A stretch of DNA of 64,000 bases from Cyanidiococcus yangmingshanensis (GCA_013995675.1 VWRR01000004.1:248001-312000), one strand, 5' to 3'. Positions 1 through 11,880 are shown, counted from the first letter of the stretch. Notes: generated from the sequence alone by a model not told the origin. A program made the numbers and translations.

Positions 1-1382
1 TCCGTGAACGCTTGGAGCGTCTGGGGCCAGCCGCAACGCGACTCCATGCAAACGACCCGCTCCACTCATTTCTGGTGTCCTTGCCTCTGGCCTCAGCGTG
101 AGCGATACCGTACCCTGTACCTTGCCAGCGTCGCTCTCAAAAGGCAAGTTAATGAGTGCTCCGACGAGATTTGCCGGCACCGCTGTCACCTGAATGGTGA
201 CTTGATTCACCCCAGAACGAAAGTCGGCGTTGAGCTCACAGGAGCCGATGCCCCGCCGTTCCGTCTGAAAATGCATTGCACCAGCGAGGGTCTCCATTCC
301 CTCTGAGAAGCGCAGACGACCATGAACATGCCTGATGGTGTAGGCACCTCGACCGTAGGCAAAGTCCCCAGCACCCACTGTATGCAGCATGAGTCTCGAG
401 CGGTCCACATGGAGTGAGCGTATCTTCACCAATGCTGCTTCTCCGTTCGAGCTCGGCTCTTGTTCAGACGTCGCGTGTTTCGGTGCCGCTTTCTCAGGCT
501 GACCTGCGCTCTTTCGAGACGATGGCGAGGTGTCTCTGGCATCAGCAGGAACAGGACCAGTACCAGCAGCAGCAGATACTGAAGACGCCTTAGCCATAGG
601 GGGCGCTCGATAGACCTAGATCCCAGTCTGCTGGTCCTTGTTGGTGAACTCGCAACAGAGCGTTGCCTACGCGTGCATCCATGCGAAGTCTACCTGGACG
701 TCGAGTGAGCCACCGTTGCGGTTCTATGGCAAGTCGCAGCTGAATATCACCAACAACACCGCTGGGTTTCGTTCCTTCTGAGGTAATCTCCACCTGTCCC
801 TAATGCGACCCCCAGAGGCAAGACGAGACGCTTCAGACGACCGACTCTGATCGTTCGTCCCAACTGGACATGCCCGATCTCAGAAGCGAGCAAGCGTACG
901 TGTCGGTTCATGGTCATGTAACCGATCCAGACACCAGCCGTGATCGCTATGAGCGTCGTCGCTGCAAAAATGCGAACACAGAGCACAGCCAAGTACCCAA
1001 GAAACGTTACGCTTGCTCGGGAAAGCTGCGGAAAACGTTTCTCCAAAGCTTTTCGTGCCGGTCCGTCCAAGGGTCTTGGTTCCTCGACCGCTTCCTGACC
1101 AGCTGGTGTCTTATTGGGTTCAACGTCACTCACCAGTTGCTCGGACGTGCCGTGGTTTCGGATCGAAGCCTTATCCCTGCTGGTGCGGCTCTGAGCTGGG
1201 CTCCATACCGGTCGTGCTGGCTCGTCCGCACCGTTCGACCAGTCTTCATCGTTTCTCTGCAGACACCAAATCCTTCGCCTTGCTAGACGCGTACAAGACG
1301 GTCGCCGATGCCCGAGTAAGCGTACGTACCGTCGAGTATGAAAGTTGGAAACGCCCAGCTTGCGTTCTGTCCAGTGTGTCAC
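1..1382 (-). CDS. Tic236/TamB-like plastid envelope protein, N-terminal part (cut by window edge)
   Basis: N-terminal piece of a large TamB-domain protein; in plastids this family (Tic236) spans inner to outer envelope and links TIC with TOC75, while bacterial TamB helps outer-membrane assembly. Seen: a basic Ser/Thr-rich leader, one strong membrane segment (about residues 125-155), then the start of the beta-helical region. The stretch ending LRLAPDAPSVHG lines up with the plant Tic236 segment before its first long repeat. Reading needs three frames. The first +1 change is near 798-800 (GGG on the coding strand, after which the text continues GQVEITS). The second is in a run of five C at 599-603. 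Both look like one surplus base. The 1382 start codon is GTG, so the true ATG is unresolved. The C-terminal bulk lies beyond position 1. Family call is from my recall of conserved patterns, not a search. Confidence 0.6.
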
Positions 1383-2418
1383 GAAGAACGTCTCCCATTG
1401 GCTAGGTCGCTCGTGAAGTTTGGCTTCCGTTCATCAGCAGAGGTCTCCACCTCCATCGCTGTATCGGTACATTACCATCGATAAACGACCGACGATACTC
1501 GTATAAACGCATCAGGATGCTGCAGTTTATCGAGTTAGACGAACCTTCGGACCAGAAGCGTTTGTGAGCGCCTCGAAGTCAACGCAGGGCAGATGGTGCT
1601 GCGGTTCAAAAATTTGCAGCCAAGCGGGTGTTTGGAACCCTCAGAAGATTGCTCCCGTTCAGAGGGACTTTCCGAACCGAAACATGTCAGGGATAGTCCA
1701 ATCGATCAACGTTGAAGGTACTTGGATAGATTGAGAAGGTAACTAGGTACAAATATTGGCGAGTTTGGAAGAACGTCAGCGACCCGAGACGAGCTGACTG
1801 CGTCTGGTGTCGTGCGAGCGCGTCACGTAACCGGAAGCGCCTCTGATGGACGGTGGCAGTATAGCGATTTGAAAAAGCGTATATATGGGCCTCTTTCCAG
1901 ACCTGCGCCAAGTCGATCGCTTCACAAGTAGATAACGTAACATGTGAGAGCGTATGGCAGGCCGGCACCTCTATCGCTGCTTCCTGCTCTGCCGGGGACG
2001 CAGACCCACTTTTGTACGAGACCCAGTGTTGACCCAGGTTTGCTTGCTTTATGAGATGCTTTCAGCGGAACCTATTTGAGTTGTGAAATGGGGTGCTTGG
2101 TGGACACTGATGAAGTTACCTGGTGAAGTAGATGCCTTTTGCAGGGCAGGGATGCATTCTGGCTTCCCAACGCTATGCATTTGTAAAGGCACCAACGATC
2201 TGCCACGGCGTATCTGAAGATACGGCTTTCTTTATCGGCCTATGAGTTGCTCAGCAGTTGCCTTGTCGATGAGTTGCCTTGCGCTGGCTCGGGCACGCTC
2301 GTTGCACTGTCGCCACCTGTTCCGGGTTTCTGCTGGAATAGCAGACCCATGCGAGCGGATTGCAAAGGAATCCGAACGACGCTGTTGGTCATGGGGTTGA
2401 TTCACTGAATGGGCATCT
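1383..2418. other. Intergenic, no gene seen
   Basis: About 1 kb between the presumed start of the Tic236-like gene and the 3' end of STT3. Short open frames on both strands here have no recognisable motif and no sensible length. The stretch should contain the Tic236-like promoter and the STT3 terminator, but I see no distinctive signal for either. Confidence 0.6.
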
Positions 2419-4624
2419 CTAGGAGACAACGTTCCCTCGATTATTCGGTGGTTTCACGCGATAGATGCGAACAATCCAGTGCTCCGAGGTAAATGCCTCT
2501 TCGAATAGACTCAAATGAATGTCCAGATGGGGTATCTGGTAGCCACGCGCTCGGTCGTAGCCGCCACTGATCTCTCCGAAGCGATAGTAACACAGTTTGT
2601 ACATGAGTGACTCACGCATTGCCTGAGCGATCTCTGAATCGAGTCGAAAGTCACCTCGCCTGGACAGAAACTGGGACTCGTGAATCGTTGGATCGACGGA
2701 GCCGCCAATACGCACGGGCCAAAGAAACTTGTTGATATCATCTCCAGAGTAGCCAATGAGGCCACCGAAAATCACCAAAACGTAATCTGCATCCAGCATA
2801 CGGGCAATGTCGTACGCTCGCTTTTCTGGTTGGCTCAGCAGGGCTCCGACGGTAGCTATATGAGTGAAATTCCAGGTATTGTTATCGACGATCGTGGTGC
2901 GAAAGCCCATTCCCGCAATCTGGTAACCATAGTCCCACCAGGAGACGATCTTGGCATCTTCGGGTGCATTCGAGCCCAGCCAGTAGTATGCCTCGCGAAA
3001 GTCATCGATGAGGAATCTACCCGACGGGCCATAACCGGCCAAAACGATTGAGGGCGAGGAGTACACTTCCGATGCTGCCCATGTGCAGTGTTTCACGTAC
3101 GAGCTTCCCAGGAAGAGCGCTCCTAGCAATATCGCCAACGGTACCTCCATACGCAGAGCACCATCATTATTCCTGCCGCTGTTGCTTGCCGCAGACGACG
3201 ATGCCTCCCTCGATGCACCGTTCTGTTGACCCAGTTCCGCGGGGGGCGGAATCCATTTGCGTTCTATCAGTGCTCCCTTCAGGTCAGCTGTGAACGATTG
3301 GAGCAGACGACTCGTCCCGATGGCACCCATTGCACATGCCGCTGGCGCGAGGACCAGCATAAGCCGCACCATGACACCTGAAAAGTAGACCGCGAATACA
3401 AAGTAGAGGATCACAAAGAGCCCCGCGTCCGTAACGTTCTGGAAGCAGTAGTACAAGCCTAGCGGCGCCAAGACAGTCAAAATATGTAGATCGAAGAAAT
3501 ACGAAGCCCACGCTGTCGGCTGGTGCTCACTGACCGACGCGATAATTGGAATGTGTTTGGTAGCATAGGTTGGGTCCAGAAGTGTATAGAATCGTCCCGT
3601 CCATGGCTGAATATATCCAGTGAGGAGCAGCACCGTGCCGAAAAAGGCGAACACTGCGCCAACTGTCATGACAAAGTAACTTACAAAGGCACGATACACG
3701 TTTTCGGAAACGAGCGAGCGCACCCATTGGCCGAGACAATACACCTGCAGCGCGAGAAAGACAGCCGCAGCGATCATGTGCTCCGCCGATTGAACGGCCT
3801 GAAACCCTACGAAACGAATCTGCATCGACAGCAGCGTGCCGATCACATAAAAGGTGGAGTATGCAACATAAAGTCGATGAGAGTAACGTCCGGCCAAGAT
3901 CATAACCACGACATAGATCGGAATCAGGTTGATGATAAAGATGTAGCCACCCCAGCAGGCCACCATGTAAAGATAGGCCATACAGCAGGCCAGTGCCCAC
4001 TGTAGCGAGCCAGTATTCACCTGATTTGACGAATAGGTAGAAAGTATTCATCAGAGCGAAAATCGCGACGCATTCGTTATCAAACGCGCCCGCAGAGGAA
4101 CGAGAAATATAGCCCGGGATGATCGCGATGAATGCTGCGGCAAAAAGACCTGCAACCGAGTCTTTGCCCTCCGTCAACTCTTTCGTAAACGCATACGTGA
4201 TGAGCGTGGTAAACGACGCCCACAACGGTGATACGAAGACACACACGTTGCGAATATCGACTTGGAAACCAAGCGCGTGCAGAGCCCAGTATACGAACGC
4301 TGCACTATACATGGTGCCGGCGTAGACTGTGCCGCCCACGTCACGGCCCAGCGGGTACCAAGAAGTGTCATCAAACCAGTTCCAAAAGTCGTACAGACCC
4401 TTATCAACAAGTACACGCGTCGCACGATAGTTAAAGTAGGGATCGAACTCGTGAATCACTGCTTCGTAACGCACGACGCTGAAGAGACGCACAGCAAACG
4501 CCGTGACCGCCGCCAGCATCAGTGCCGTGTACCGCAAAACCGATTCCATAGATTTTGAACCAAGAAGCTTCCTCCAAATCAGTTCCGTGTGTTTAGGACT
4601 CGAGACTGAAACCTCAGTTGGCAT
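2419..4624 (-). CDS. STT3: Oligosaccharyltransferase catalytic subunit STT3 (one +1 frame change)
   Basis: Catalytic subunit of the ER oligosaccharyltransferase that moves the lipid-linked glycan onto Asn-X-Ser/Thr of nascent proteins. Visible family landmarks in order: the first lumenal acidic motif EFDPYFNYR (about residues 59-67), many hydrophobic helices, the loop SVSEHQPTAW, the VRLMLVLAP helix with the acceptor-contacting Arg, the WWDYG signature (about 2926-2940), DNNTWNFTHIATVG, and VIFGGLIGYSGDDINKFLW. ATG at 4624 puts a short cytosolic tail before helix 1, as usual; total about 735 residues matches the family. The reading frame changes by +1 at a GG doublet (4020-4021): FYLFVKS continues as VNTGSLQW, co-linear with other STT3s. 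With no intron and all catalytic motifs kept, either the assembly carries an extra base or the gene is recoded. Confidence 0.93.
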
Positions 4625-5549
4625 CGTATCTAGGCGAAAGGCCACGGTCTCGTTCCGTAAACTGGTTAAGCGCGCAGGTCGTAGGCACGTATCGCTTGGG
4701 GCGCGGCGTCGACACACCCACTCGCCTCCGGTCGCATGGTGCCTTGGTCGCGGGGCGTCGCCTGCCCAGGTTCCGCTCGCGTGTTCGGCCCATGCACTCG
4801 ACATGCTCGTAACTCTCTCCGTAAAAAAAATAGGAAACCAGGTGTTTTTCCAATTCTTTTCGAAAAGTCTTAAGAAAGATGCGGTTTTCGCGCTTTGGGA
4901 TTCTGTCTCCAGGGATTGATTTTCGCTGACGATGCTCGGAGTTGGCAAACCCCAGACAGGGTACGACACAGCATCCGCACTCGATCTATCGCCCATGATC
5001 GACATTGACGACAAACCAGGACGGAGTCGAGTCGCACAATAGTCTCTGTTCCAAGCAGGGCCTATACAGTTCGCACGTATCGATGAAAGGCGCACGAGCG
5101 AAACGAATCAGGCAAGGGCCCAGGTTGTGCTGCGCACGCAACCCCAGAACCGTCATTGAGTCGTTACAGCACTCGGAGATGATTCGAGCCTTATTGCATT
5201 CGACGGAACACATTTGGGCATGAGATGTTTGCCGCAACCCCTTGGAATGGGATCGGTCTTGTTGGAGCATTCTCTGCATGCGAGCTGGACTCAACACCAA
5301 CCGAATGAGATGCCTATCGGCGTCAAGTACAGACACGCCCTGTATCACATGTCTTCCCTGAGCAACAACCTGAACGGAATGCATGGACGACAGTCCAAGT
5401 ATCCACATCTTGGTGCGTCCACCAGCAATCCCTTATTCTATATACCTCTATACGATCTGATCGAGCATTGCATACCAAGCCCGTGATCCATACCTTTGCC
5501 TACGATTCGATCGAGGATTCAGCCATGCCATCGATCGTTCTTGGCGTGA
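4625..5549. other. Intergenic, no gene seen
   Basis: Upstream region of STT3. Open frames on both strands overlap each other and show no domain. Nothing distinctive beyond ordinary mixed sequence until the tetranucleotide run that follows. Confidence 0.55.
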
Positions 5550-5571
5550 CACGCATGCGTGATCGTATGCA

Positions 5572-5604
<33 letters not shown>
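5550..5604. repeat. CACGCATGCGTG palindrome followed by a (GCGT)n microsatellite
   Basis: A perfect 12-base palindrome, CACGCATGCGTG, lies at 5550-5561. A few bases later comes TATGCATGC and then about seven uninterrupted GTGC/GCGT units (roughly 5573-5604). Alternating purine-pyrimidine tracts like this can adopt Z-DNA and mutate by slippage. The same GCATGC/GTGC wording recurs in other spacers of this window (near 39.95 kb and 48.4-48.6 kb), so it may be a promoter-associated feature rather than a private microsatellite. That link is inference. Confidence 0.8.
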
Positions 5605-5607
<3 letters not shown>

Positions 5608-5995
5608 CCGCCATGGAGACGAGCGTTTGGCGCGCACGCGTTCAAAGCGGTGGCGGCCGATCCGGGAGCGCGCGCCACTCGAAGCTCGCGCATTGGTCGC
5701 GACAGAGGTCTCCATCGTGCAACACTCAACTCAACCGTCATATGCCGTACGCATTCCTGCAGGACTTTCGTGATTTGTGGCCGTTAGAGTGGTCAGGAGA
5801 AAGAATCTATCGTGCAGGTAGAGTGTTGTTGCCGAGTAGAGCGAGCGGTCTTCGTTGTCGTCACGCGCTTCTGCCAGCGTCTGCAGTGGCAGCGAGCGAT
5901 CTCAGCGACGAGACCGGGCCAGAAGCGAGGCGAGGCTGTGCAGCTCAAGCCAGTTTCATCGACCTATTTGGAACAAGGAAATAGGCGAACGAAGC

Positions 5996-6571
5996 ATGGC
6001 CTCCGTGTTGCCGGTTAAAAGTGTACAGGCGATGGAGGCGAGGGCAGCAGGCTCGATTCAGCGGTCGTTGCAACGCTCCCAGCGCGTCGTTGAGCAGGCG
6101 ATGATTGACTATAGCGACTCGGTGTTGGCGGTGAGCACGAACGCTGTATTAAATCCGTGCTATGTGCGTCGTTTGGAGGGGCCCAATGCCCTCACCATTG
6201 GCGGGGAGAGCCTCCTAGCCTATCGGCGGTATGGGGCGCTCGAAAAGGACGTGACGCTGCTTGGTGCGTTGCATGGGCGCCCGCGTCCTTTTGTGCAGTT
6301 TGGCGCTGCAAAGCTTCCTGGTGAAGAATACGGAGCAGATGCGCGGATCGGCGTGGAATGCTTACTGCATTGGTCGCGGAAGAAGGGAAACATGTCTCGG
6401 GAGGAGTCGCGGGCGCGCCGTCTTACGAATCAAGTTGACGAGAAAATAGATTCTTTTGGATTTCGAGCGCGTGGCCTCTTGGTTCACGCCACTGCTGGAA
6501 CCTTCATGGATGGAAAAGGCAAGTATGAACCTGCTTTTTCTTTGGCCGTTGGCTTTGCTTTTTCTCGGTAA
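5996..6571 (+). CDS. Unrecognised protein, possible small beta-barrel
   Basis: ATG at 5996 (MASVLPVKSV) opens a 191-residue frame; codons upstream of it are open but begin with TTG. I do not recognise the family. The middle (LNPCYVRRLEGPNALTIGG, then LAYRRYG and VECLLHWSRKKGN) looks like real protein, with alternating polar and hydrophobic residues. The very end, AFSLAVGFAFSR, resembles the last strand of mitochondrial or plastid outer-membrane beta-barrels, where alternating aromatic and small residues precede the stop. That is only a pattern impression. A second frame (6456-6749) overlaps the 3' part, so the true end could differ if the locus carries a +1 shift like its neighbours. Confidence 0.4.
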   Translation: MASVLPVKSVQAMEARAAGSIQRSLQRSQRVVEQAMIDYSDSVLAVSTNAVLNPCYVRRLEGPNALTIGGESLLAYRRYGALEKDVTLLGALHGRPRPFVQFGAAKLPGEEYGADARIGVECLLHWSRKKGNMSREESRARRLTNQVDEKIDSFGFRARGLLVHATAGTFMDGKGKYEPAFSLAVGFAFSR

Positions 6572-7823
6572 TGGCTTTAATCCTCACTTGACTGTAGGGT
6601 CATTTATGTCGCATTCCTGGCGCCCAGGGATCATGCGCGATGGATTGGCTGACTGGGGGGTCTCAGACACTGTGTGCCGCATACAGCATCGTCATCAAGA
6701 GGAGGACAGTGGTGTAGTTGCGCGCATATTGGCATCGAACAGGGTGTAGGACCGTGCATCATGATTATGACTGCTTTCATCGAGTCGTAGCCAGGGGTCC
6801 GCGTTCGAGCGGAACCTTGCTCGAGACCCGCCCGGGGGATTCAAATCCTCTCCAATGAACAGACCGGGACGCCTCTGGACAAATTCGAAACCATTGTAAT
6901 GTCGAACTTTTTCGAGGGTAAACGCACTGAACATGGGATTTTTCTGCCAACAGCCTGTCAAGTCGCAACGCGCGACGCTGGTCCTTTGCATTCTCGAGTT
7001 TTTCATACATGCCTACAAGGCGTTCCTGCTGTGTCTCCTGAACGCTTGTTGTTGATTCTAATGCCGCGCGAACTTTTCTTTTCTTGCCTAGGCGCTTTCG
7101 TCATCGTCCATTGGAGAATCACTTGCCTACTTGTTTGTAGCCGGATACAAACAGCCGGGGCCATCGAAACACACCCTCGTATGCGGATGGAATGCATGGA
7201 CACTGGAAGCCAAGGCTGCCTACAAAGAGGGTGAGCGCCCAGATGCTCCACCGCTTGACATCCTATCGTCTCGCGTCCATTGGTACACAGAACGTTTCCT
7301 AACGAGCTGAGGCACGACAGCTGACGACAACTGGCTGAACTGTTAGAACCAGGACTGGTACCGTCACCCAACGCTTTACTGGCCAGGGACGCTTCCCACG
7401 ATCCTAACTTCGACGGTAGCTCCTTGCGATTGCGACTCTTCTTCAAACTGAATGATTCGATGAGCCGCGCACCATCTCATCTAGCACCTGGCGCTGGAAT
7501 TGAAGGCAAGGAGTTTCGCATCATAGTAGCTCATCAGAGTCCTGGCGACGCCCTCAGGAAAAGACTCGTGACCAAGTTCGTCCGCGCCGACTCGAAACCC
7601 ACTGCACCTTGGTTCGCAGCGCATCCTGGAGCGTTCAAGAGCCAAGCGACACCGTTTGAACGGAATCAACATCCGATTGGTCTCTTCACTTTCACCTCCT
7701 CCCGTATCTCATCTCTATACGCTGCAGCGGCACTCGAGACCAGGGCGAAGGTTGCCTGTTCCGCGTTTGCACGACCGGCTCAGACGCGAAACAACTTGGC
7801 CAGCCGACTCGATAACAACGACG
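6572..7823. other. Intergenic, no convincing gene
   Basis: About 1.25 kb between two plus-strand genes. Several 60-140-codon frames occur on both strands, most without an ATG and none with a recognisable motif. In-frame codons directly before 7824 are open back to 7656 and rich in Pro, Arg and Ser, so they may encode a leader of the next protein if an upstream ATG is reached by a frame change. Confidence 0.5.
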
Positions 7824-9155
7824 ATGTACGCCAACGACCAAGGCCGTAGTCTACGTAACCCTGACGGCACGCGTTTCATGTTCCGAAGACCACGAGCAGC
7901 CAAACCGGATTCCGAATCTGGATCGGCATCCATGCTAGTCTTGGAGAGACCAAAAGCACTAGCGCAAGTCGAGAGGATGAGTTTGCACTCGTCTGGGGTA
8001 CGGAACGCTGTACCGAAACAGGCCGGTTGGCGACAAACAGACTGGCGCGAGTTTTTGCGGCTTCGTTTCGGTTCCAAACAGCCGAAAGATGCTATCTATT
8101 GGGCATACCGAGGAGAGCTTGTACAGTTAAATACAGGACGACTGATCGCTCTGGTAGAGGGCTTGGAAACCAGCCGCCTCGTCGATGCACCGCAGTCACC
8201 GCTCGTAGCGTCTGCTCGCTTGACCTCGTCGAAGCAGACCGGATCGCCCGCTTCCTCTCAAACTGCGCTCTGTCGAAAGCTGTTTGCATTTCGACCGACA
8301 AAGGGTATTCGTTCACTGGGTTCGTCGAAAGATATCTGGCCCAAACTAGCGGATACAGCCAAAAACACTGCAGTGAAATGGTGTCGCGACCACGATACCT
8401 TCGTATTGGCGTACCCGTATCAGGTTCTGACCTTTGTCCGGGAAGTGGACGGCTCGCTTACCTGGGTCGCAGAGCAGGGCGACAGCAGCGGCAGCGCCCG
8501 ACAACTGGTGGCCAAGCTCGACTATCGGCCACAAAGCGCCTGGCACGGACTGCTTCGAAGCGAACGAACCGACCATGGATCGAACACGAGCCCAGTTCCG
8601 TCTCCAGACAATGGGGGGAGCTCAGAGCAAGAAACGGAATTACGTTTCCCGGTTCATGTTGGAACACTGAGTAGAGGACGGCCCCAATGGTCTCGCGGAG
8701 CATTCGAACTCTATACGTTTCGAGAGATGGGGCGACCTCGGTCCACTCGATTTCCCGGTGCTCGTTGGTGGAACTTGCCATTGCACCTGACCCAATCAAT
8801 GGCAAGAAAACAAAGATCGTCACCAAGTCTGCAATCCGGAAGCGATGCTCGTGACAACGAACCGGACTCTATGGTGACGATGGAGCTCACCAAAATCGGT
8901 GACTGTCCATCCTGGACGGGACTCGGTGTCCAAAGCAAGTGCCTGCTGTTGCTTCGTGGTCGTCGACTCGATCGCGAGCCCGATACTCATACAGGTCTAT
9001 CGTCATTTTTTCAGCGCCTTTTAGAGCGCAATCCACTATACCGAGAACCGCCGGTAGATCTCGTGGAAATCGGGATGCTGCAAGAGCAGAGACATGGACA
9101 GGCGGTCGCTAGTCGGCATCAAGGTCGTAGAAGGAAAGCAGAAATCCGGCCGTGA
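7824..9155 (+). CDS. DUF1838-like protein, function unknown
   Basis: A 443-residue frame from the first in-frame ATG (7824). The protein shows IYWAYRGELVQLNTG, then KWCRDHDTFVLAYPYQ, and late in the chain DCPSWTGLGVQSKCLLLLRGRRLD followed by NPLYREPPVDLVEIG. Order and wording resemble the DUF1838 family (opening W-x-G line, a P-W-x-x-M line and a closing Y-P-x-Y-x-x-P-P line), known from cyanobacteria, plants and proteobacteria without an assigned reaction. The match is from memory and weak. The frame is uninterrupted, unlike many neighbours. The open codons upstream (7656-7823, TTG first) are Arg/Ser/Pro-rich and transit-peptide-like, which would suit an organellar protein; inference only. 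Confidence 0.5.
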   Translation: MYANDQGRSLRNPDGTRFMFRRPRAAKPDSESGSASMLVLERPKALAQVERMSLHSSGVRNAVPKQAGWRQTDWREFLRLRFGSKQPKDAIYWAYRGELVQLNTGRLIALVEGLETSRLVDAPQSPLVASARLTSSKQTGSPASSQTALCRKLFAFRPTKGIRSLGSSKDIWPKLADTAKNTAVKWCRDHDTFVLAYPYQVLTFVREVDGSLTWVAEQGDSSGSARQLVAKLDYRPQSAWHGLLRSERTDHGSNTSPVPSPDNGGSSEQETELRFPVHVGTLSRGRPQWSRGAFELYTFREMGRPRSTRFPGARWWNLPLHLTQSMARKQRSSPSLQSGSDARDNEPDSMVTMELTKIGDCPSWTGLGVQSKCLLLLRGRRLDREPDTHTGLSSFFQRLLERNPLYREPPVDLVEIGMLQEQRHGQAVASRHQGRRRKAEIRP

Positions 9156-9843
9156 ACCCCACTGAATACGCTCGAATGGAGTCGCAACGTTTTGGTGGCA
9201 GGTGGCGTCGCGAAGTACGCTCTCTACGACGGTTGCGGTGATGGGTTTTTTAACGACGCTGCGCTGAGCGGGACACCATGCGATGCTTGCGCTGGGCAGA
9301 TGGAACGATTGCTTGCCCAAGCGCACGCTGCCGATATATCACATCGGAAAAGAATGTCGTGCCTTGAAGTTGGTCTGTATTCGCGCAAGCATCAGAGGCA
9401 GCTGCGTCTCCACAGCGTTGGATGATCTCGAGCATGCGCTTTCTGATTCGTGTTTCGGTTTCATCACTCCGAGAGAATGCTCCGTTGGGTGATGTTTCCG
9501 TTCATGAACAAGGCTGTCTCAACGGTACCTGATGCTTGGAGTTGTAGCCACCTCCAGCGCTACCATATATCATTGATTCTCTATGTTATGCTGCATGCGA
9601 TCCTTCATTTGGCATCGCCAGACTGGAAGGATCGCCTCCGTCTGTCGCGCTGATATCGCGTAAATGCTATGCTCGACTGGTCAGTGATCCATCCATATGA
9701 GTATCCAGATCCGCAACACGATACCTGTATTCTGAATTCACGGGTTTCGCAGTCAGAGCTCGCGAATACGAGACGGGATCTTGCGAGAGACCGCCGTCTG
9801 CTGAGGCCAACACATTCAGATCTTGACTGCACTCTGCTGTGGT
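9156..9843. other. Convergent intergenic region, nothing seen
   Basis: About 690 bases between the 3' ends of a plus-strand and a minus-strand gene. Small overlapping frames only; no repeat or structured RNA recognised. Confidence 0.6.
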
Positions 9844-11077
9844 TCAGAAGACTCCAAAGAGGGTCATGATGGCGAAGATAATGAAAAAACCTCCACTGAG
9901 CACTGCGACCACGCGTTCGCTGAAGTAACGGCCGAGGACACTGCCACCGAGAATGGCCAGGAGCGAGGCCACCAAATGACCGCTAATGGCACCGGCCGTG
10001 ACGCCAAAAGGATTTTTCGCTGCTGAGAGGGCAATCGTCGCCAGCATACTACGGTCGCCCCATTCGGCCAGGAACACAAGCGTGAAGGCCTCGACTGCAG
10101 CGGTAAGCTGTGCATGAGAGGCCAGCGGCATAGCAATGGCAGCCAAGGCTGCTCCCGCTTGGCTCAGACGAGGGTGGCCTTTTGCCGTTTCGCTCGATTC
10201 GGTCTGGCTCTCGCCAAGATTTCGAGTTCTTCCTCTTCCAAACTGGGCCTCGCGTTCGCGAATCAATACTTCTGCTTCAACCTCTTCAGGACAATCATCG
10301 TCTTCGCGAAAACGTCCAGACATCATTCGCGTCTCGGTTACCCCAGTCGGAGATGATGCAGCTCCTATCCGAGTTTGTCGACTGGTCAGCGGTTGTCTTC
10401 GAAATCGCCCGATTCCGACGCGGCTTCAGTCCCTCACGAATGCTCGACAAACCAAAAAAAATCAACAGCGCACACGCAGCCCAGTCATCGAAGGGAATGT
10501 TCGAGGTGATCAGGGGCGGCAACGCGTGAAATATCTGACCGAGCACCACGGAAATCATGGTCATCAATGACAGTGCAGTGATTGCTCCGATCAATACAGA
10601 AGTTCGGTGATATTTCATCGCTAGCAATGCCGTGATGAAAAACGTCTTATCGCCAACCTCTGATAGGAATACCAACGCGAGTGATGAAGCGTACCCAGAG
10701 GTGAACGAGTGGAGCATCTGGCTTCCGAGTGCAGTCATGGTGCTTGTCGTGAGGGATGTGCTTGCTTGAACTGCACCAGATCCCAGCAGTGTCGAGAGAA
10801 ACAACAGCAGCGCCGACACCAAGCCGTTGGAGGCTTGACGGGTCCTGGACGCCACTCGTACGCGTCCATGACGACACAGTCCTGACGCGTCGCTCTCGGA
10901 ATCGCCGCTCTGCGTGAATGGTCGCGATATTGAAGATTGTCCATCAGTGAAATCTTCATTTATCGAACAGTGCAGGCGTGCGAGCGTGGACCTAGCCGAA
11001 CTGGAGCGTATCAGTGCTGCTTCTCGATATCCTGGCCCTGTGCACTTTGAAGCCGTATGAAAAGCCCCAGCTTTCAT
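9844..11077 (-). CDS. PAM71/GDT1 (UPF0016, TMEM165-type) Mn2+/Ca2+ transporter (one +1 frame change)
   Basis: The family has two homologous three-helix halves, each with an E-x-G-D-K/R-T/S signature that moves Mn2+ or Ca2+ against H+. Both are present: EVGDKTFFITALLAMKY in the N-terminal half and EWGDRSMLATIALSAAKNP in the second. About 125 residues precede the first motif and are Arg/Ser-rich with a hydrophobic stretch, as in the chloroplast members PAM71 and CMT1 that supply Mn to photosystem II; plastid location is therefore likely, though Golgi GDT1 cannot be excluded. The halves lie in two frames. The change is +1, somewhere in the Ser/Thr/Glu-rich linker (about 10330-10450), and cannot be placed exactly because both frames are open there. 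ATG at 11077. The 3' end of another minus-strand frame lies 16 bases upstream. Confidence 0.88.
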
Positions 11078-11093
11078 CGAGCCCCATTGAACG

Positions 11094-11604
11094 TTAGATT
11101 TCAGTGAAATTGGCCAGGATTGGGACCATTTTCATTCGTCCGAACACGGTGCCGTTGAACCTTGTCGGTTGCGAGCCGCGTCGGTGCACGTCGACCTCGA
11201 CGTGGCGTTCTGGGAAAACTCCCCGGCCAAGGCCCGGCGTAACCCCAAAAGCCATTTCACCTATCGTGGTTTGACAAGGATGACTATCAAGAAATGTTCC
11301 CCAATGTCGCTTCCTATCTAGGCGAGTAAGATCCAACACGAAGCCAGTCACCTTGACGAAACAGCACCTTGATACTGGATCACCCATGCAGGCCCATGAT
11401 GCAGCGGCTGTCTGCAATCGTTCTTCGTGGCCGAGCCGAAACCGATGTCGGCGGGCGCGACCCGCTTCGCGACGCACACCCGCTACGACAGCATCGGGTC
11501 CAGCTGGGTCCTTTACGACTGTACTCAACCTGGTTTGATCTCCGGGCCACGAGTCGCCGATAAACGAGTAACTCGGAGTTGTCACTGGCACTCGGTATGA
11601 TCAT
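11094..11604 (-). CDS. Uncertain reading frame upstream of PAM71
   Basis: Two overlapping minus-strand frames together cover this span: one opens with ATG at 11604 (MIIPSASDNSELL), the other runs to a stop at 11094 and includes CFVKVTGFVLDL and GEMAFGVTPGLGRGVFPERHVEV. Going from the first to the second needs a +1 step, the pattern seen at many loci here. The segment with KVTGFVLDL faintly recalls FKBP-type folds, but the rest does not fit and I make no assignment. The 16-base gap to the PAM71 start leaves almost no room for a separate promoter. Confidence 0.25.
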
Positions 11605-11880
11605 TTGCTGAAACAAGACGATACTGCTGTTCAAGGGCTCGTTTCAGCAAGTCTTCAGTCGACTCGAAATTTTCATGAGCCCTGCGTTCACTTCTAATCA
11701 CCAAAGGATGTGATATCGTATTGTATGGCCAAGAAATGATATCCAGACATCAAAGAAAAGATGGATGTGAACACAAACTGATCACGAACGTTTCCTGTTC
11801 TATACAAGAAAAGACGGATAGGAACGCACGTTCCGCTAGAACGAAACCGAGACAGGGAGCATTCTCTGCTGATCCGGTCT

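Noticed and set aside
3527-5095. STT3 start extended to 5095
   Set aside because: The extra 157 codons have no homology and would precede the first helix by far too much; ATG 4624 fits the family.
6510-6600. Possible short intron (GCAAGTATG ... GACTGTAG) at the end of the unknown 191-residue protein
   Set aside because: The donor would be GC rather than GT and neither downstream frame improves the protein; no support.
6774-6866. tRNA-like segment with GATTCAAATCC and a partly complementary end (TTCATCG ... CAATGAA)
   Set aside because: The T-stem would need several G-U pairs with an oversized loop, no D or anticodon arm folds well, and the acceptor has a mismatch.
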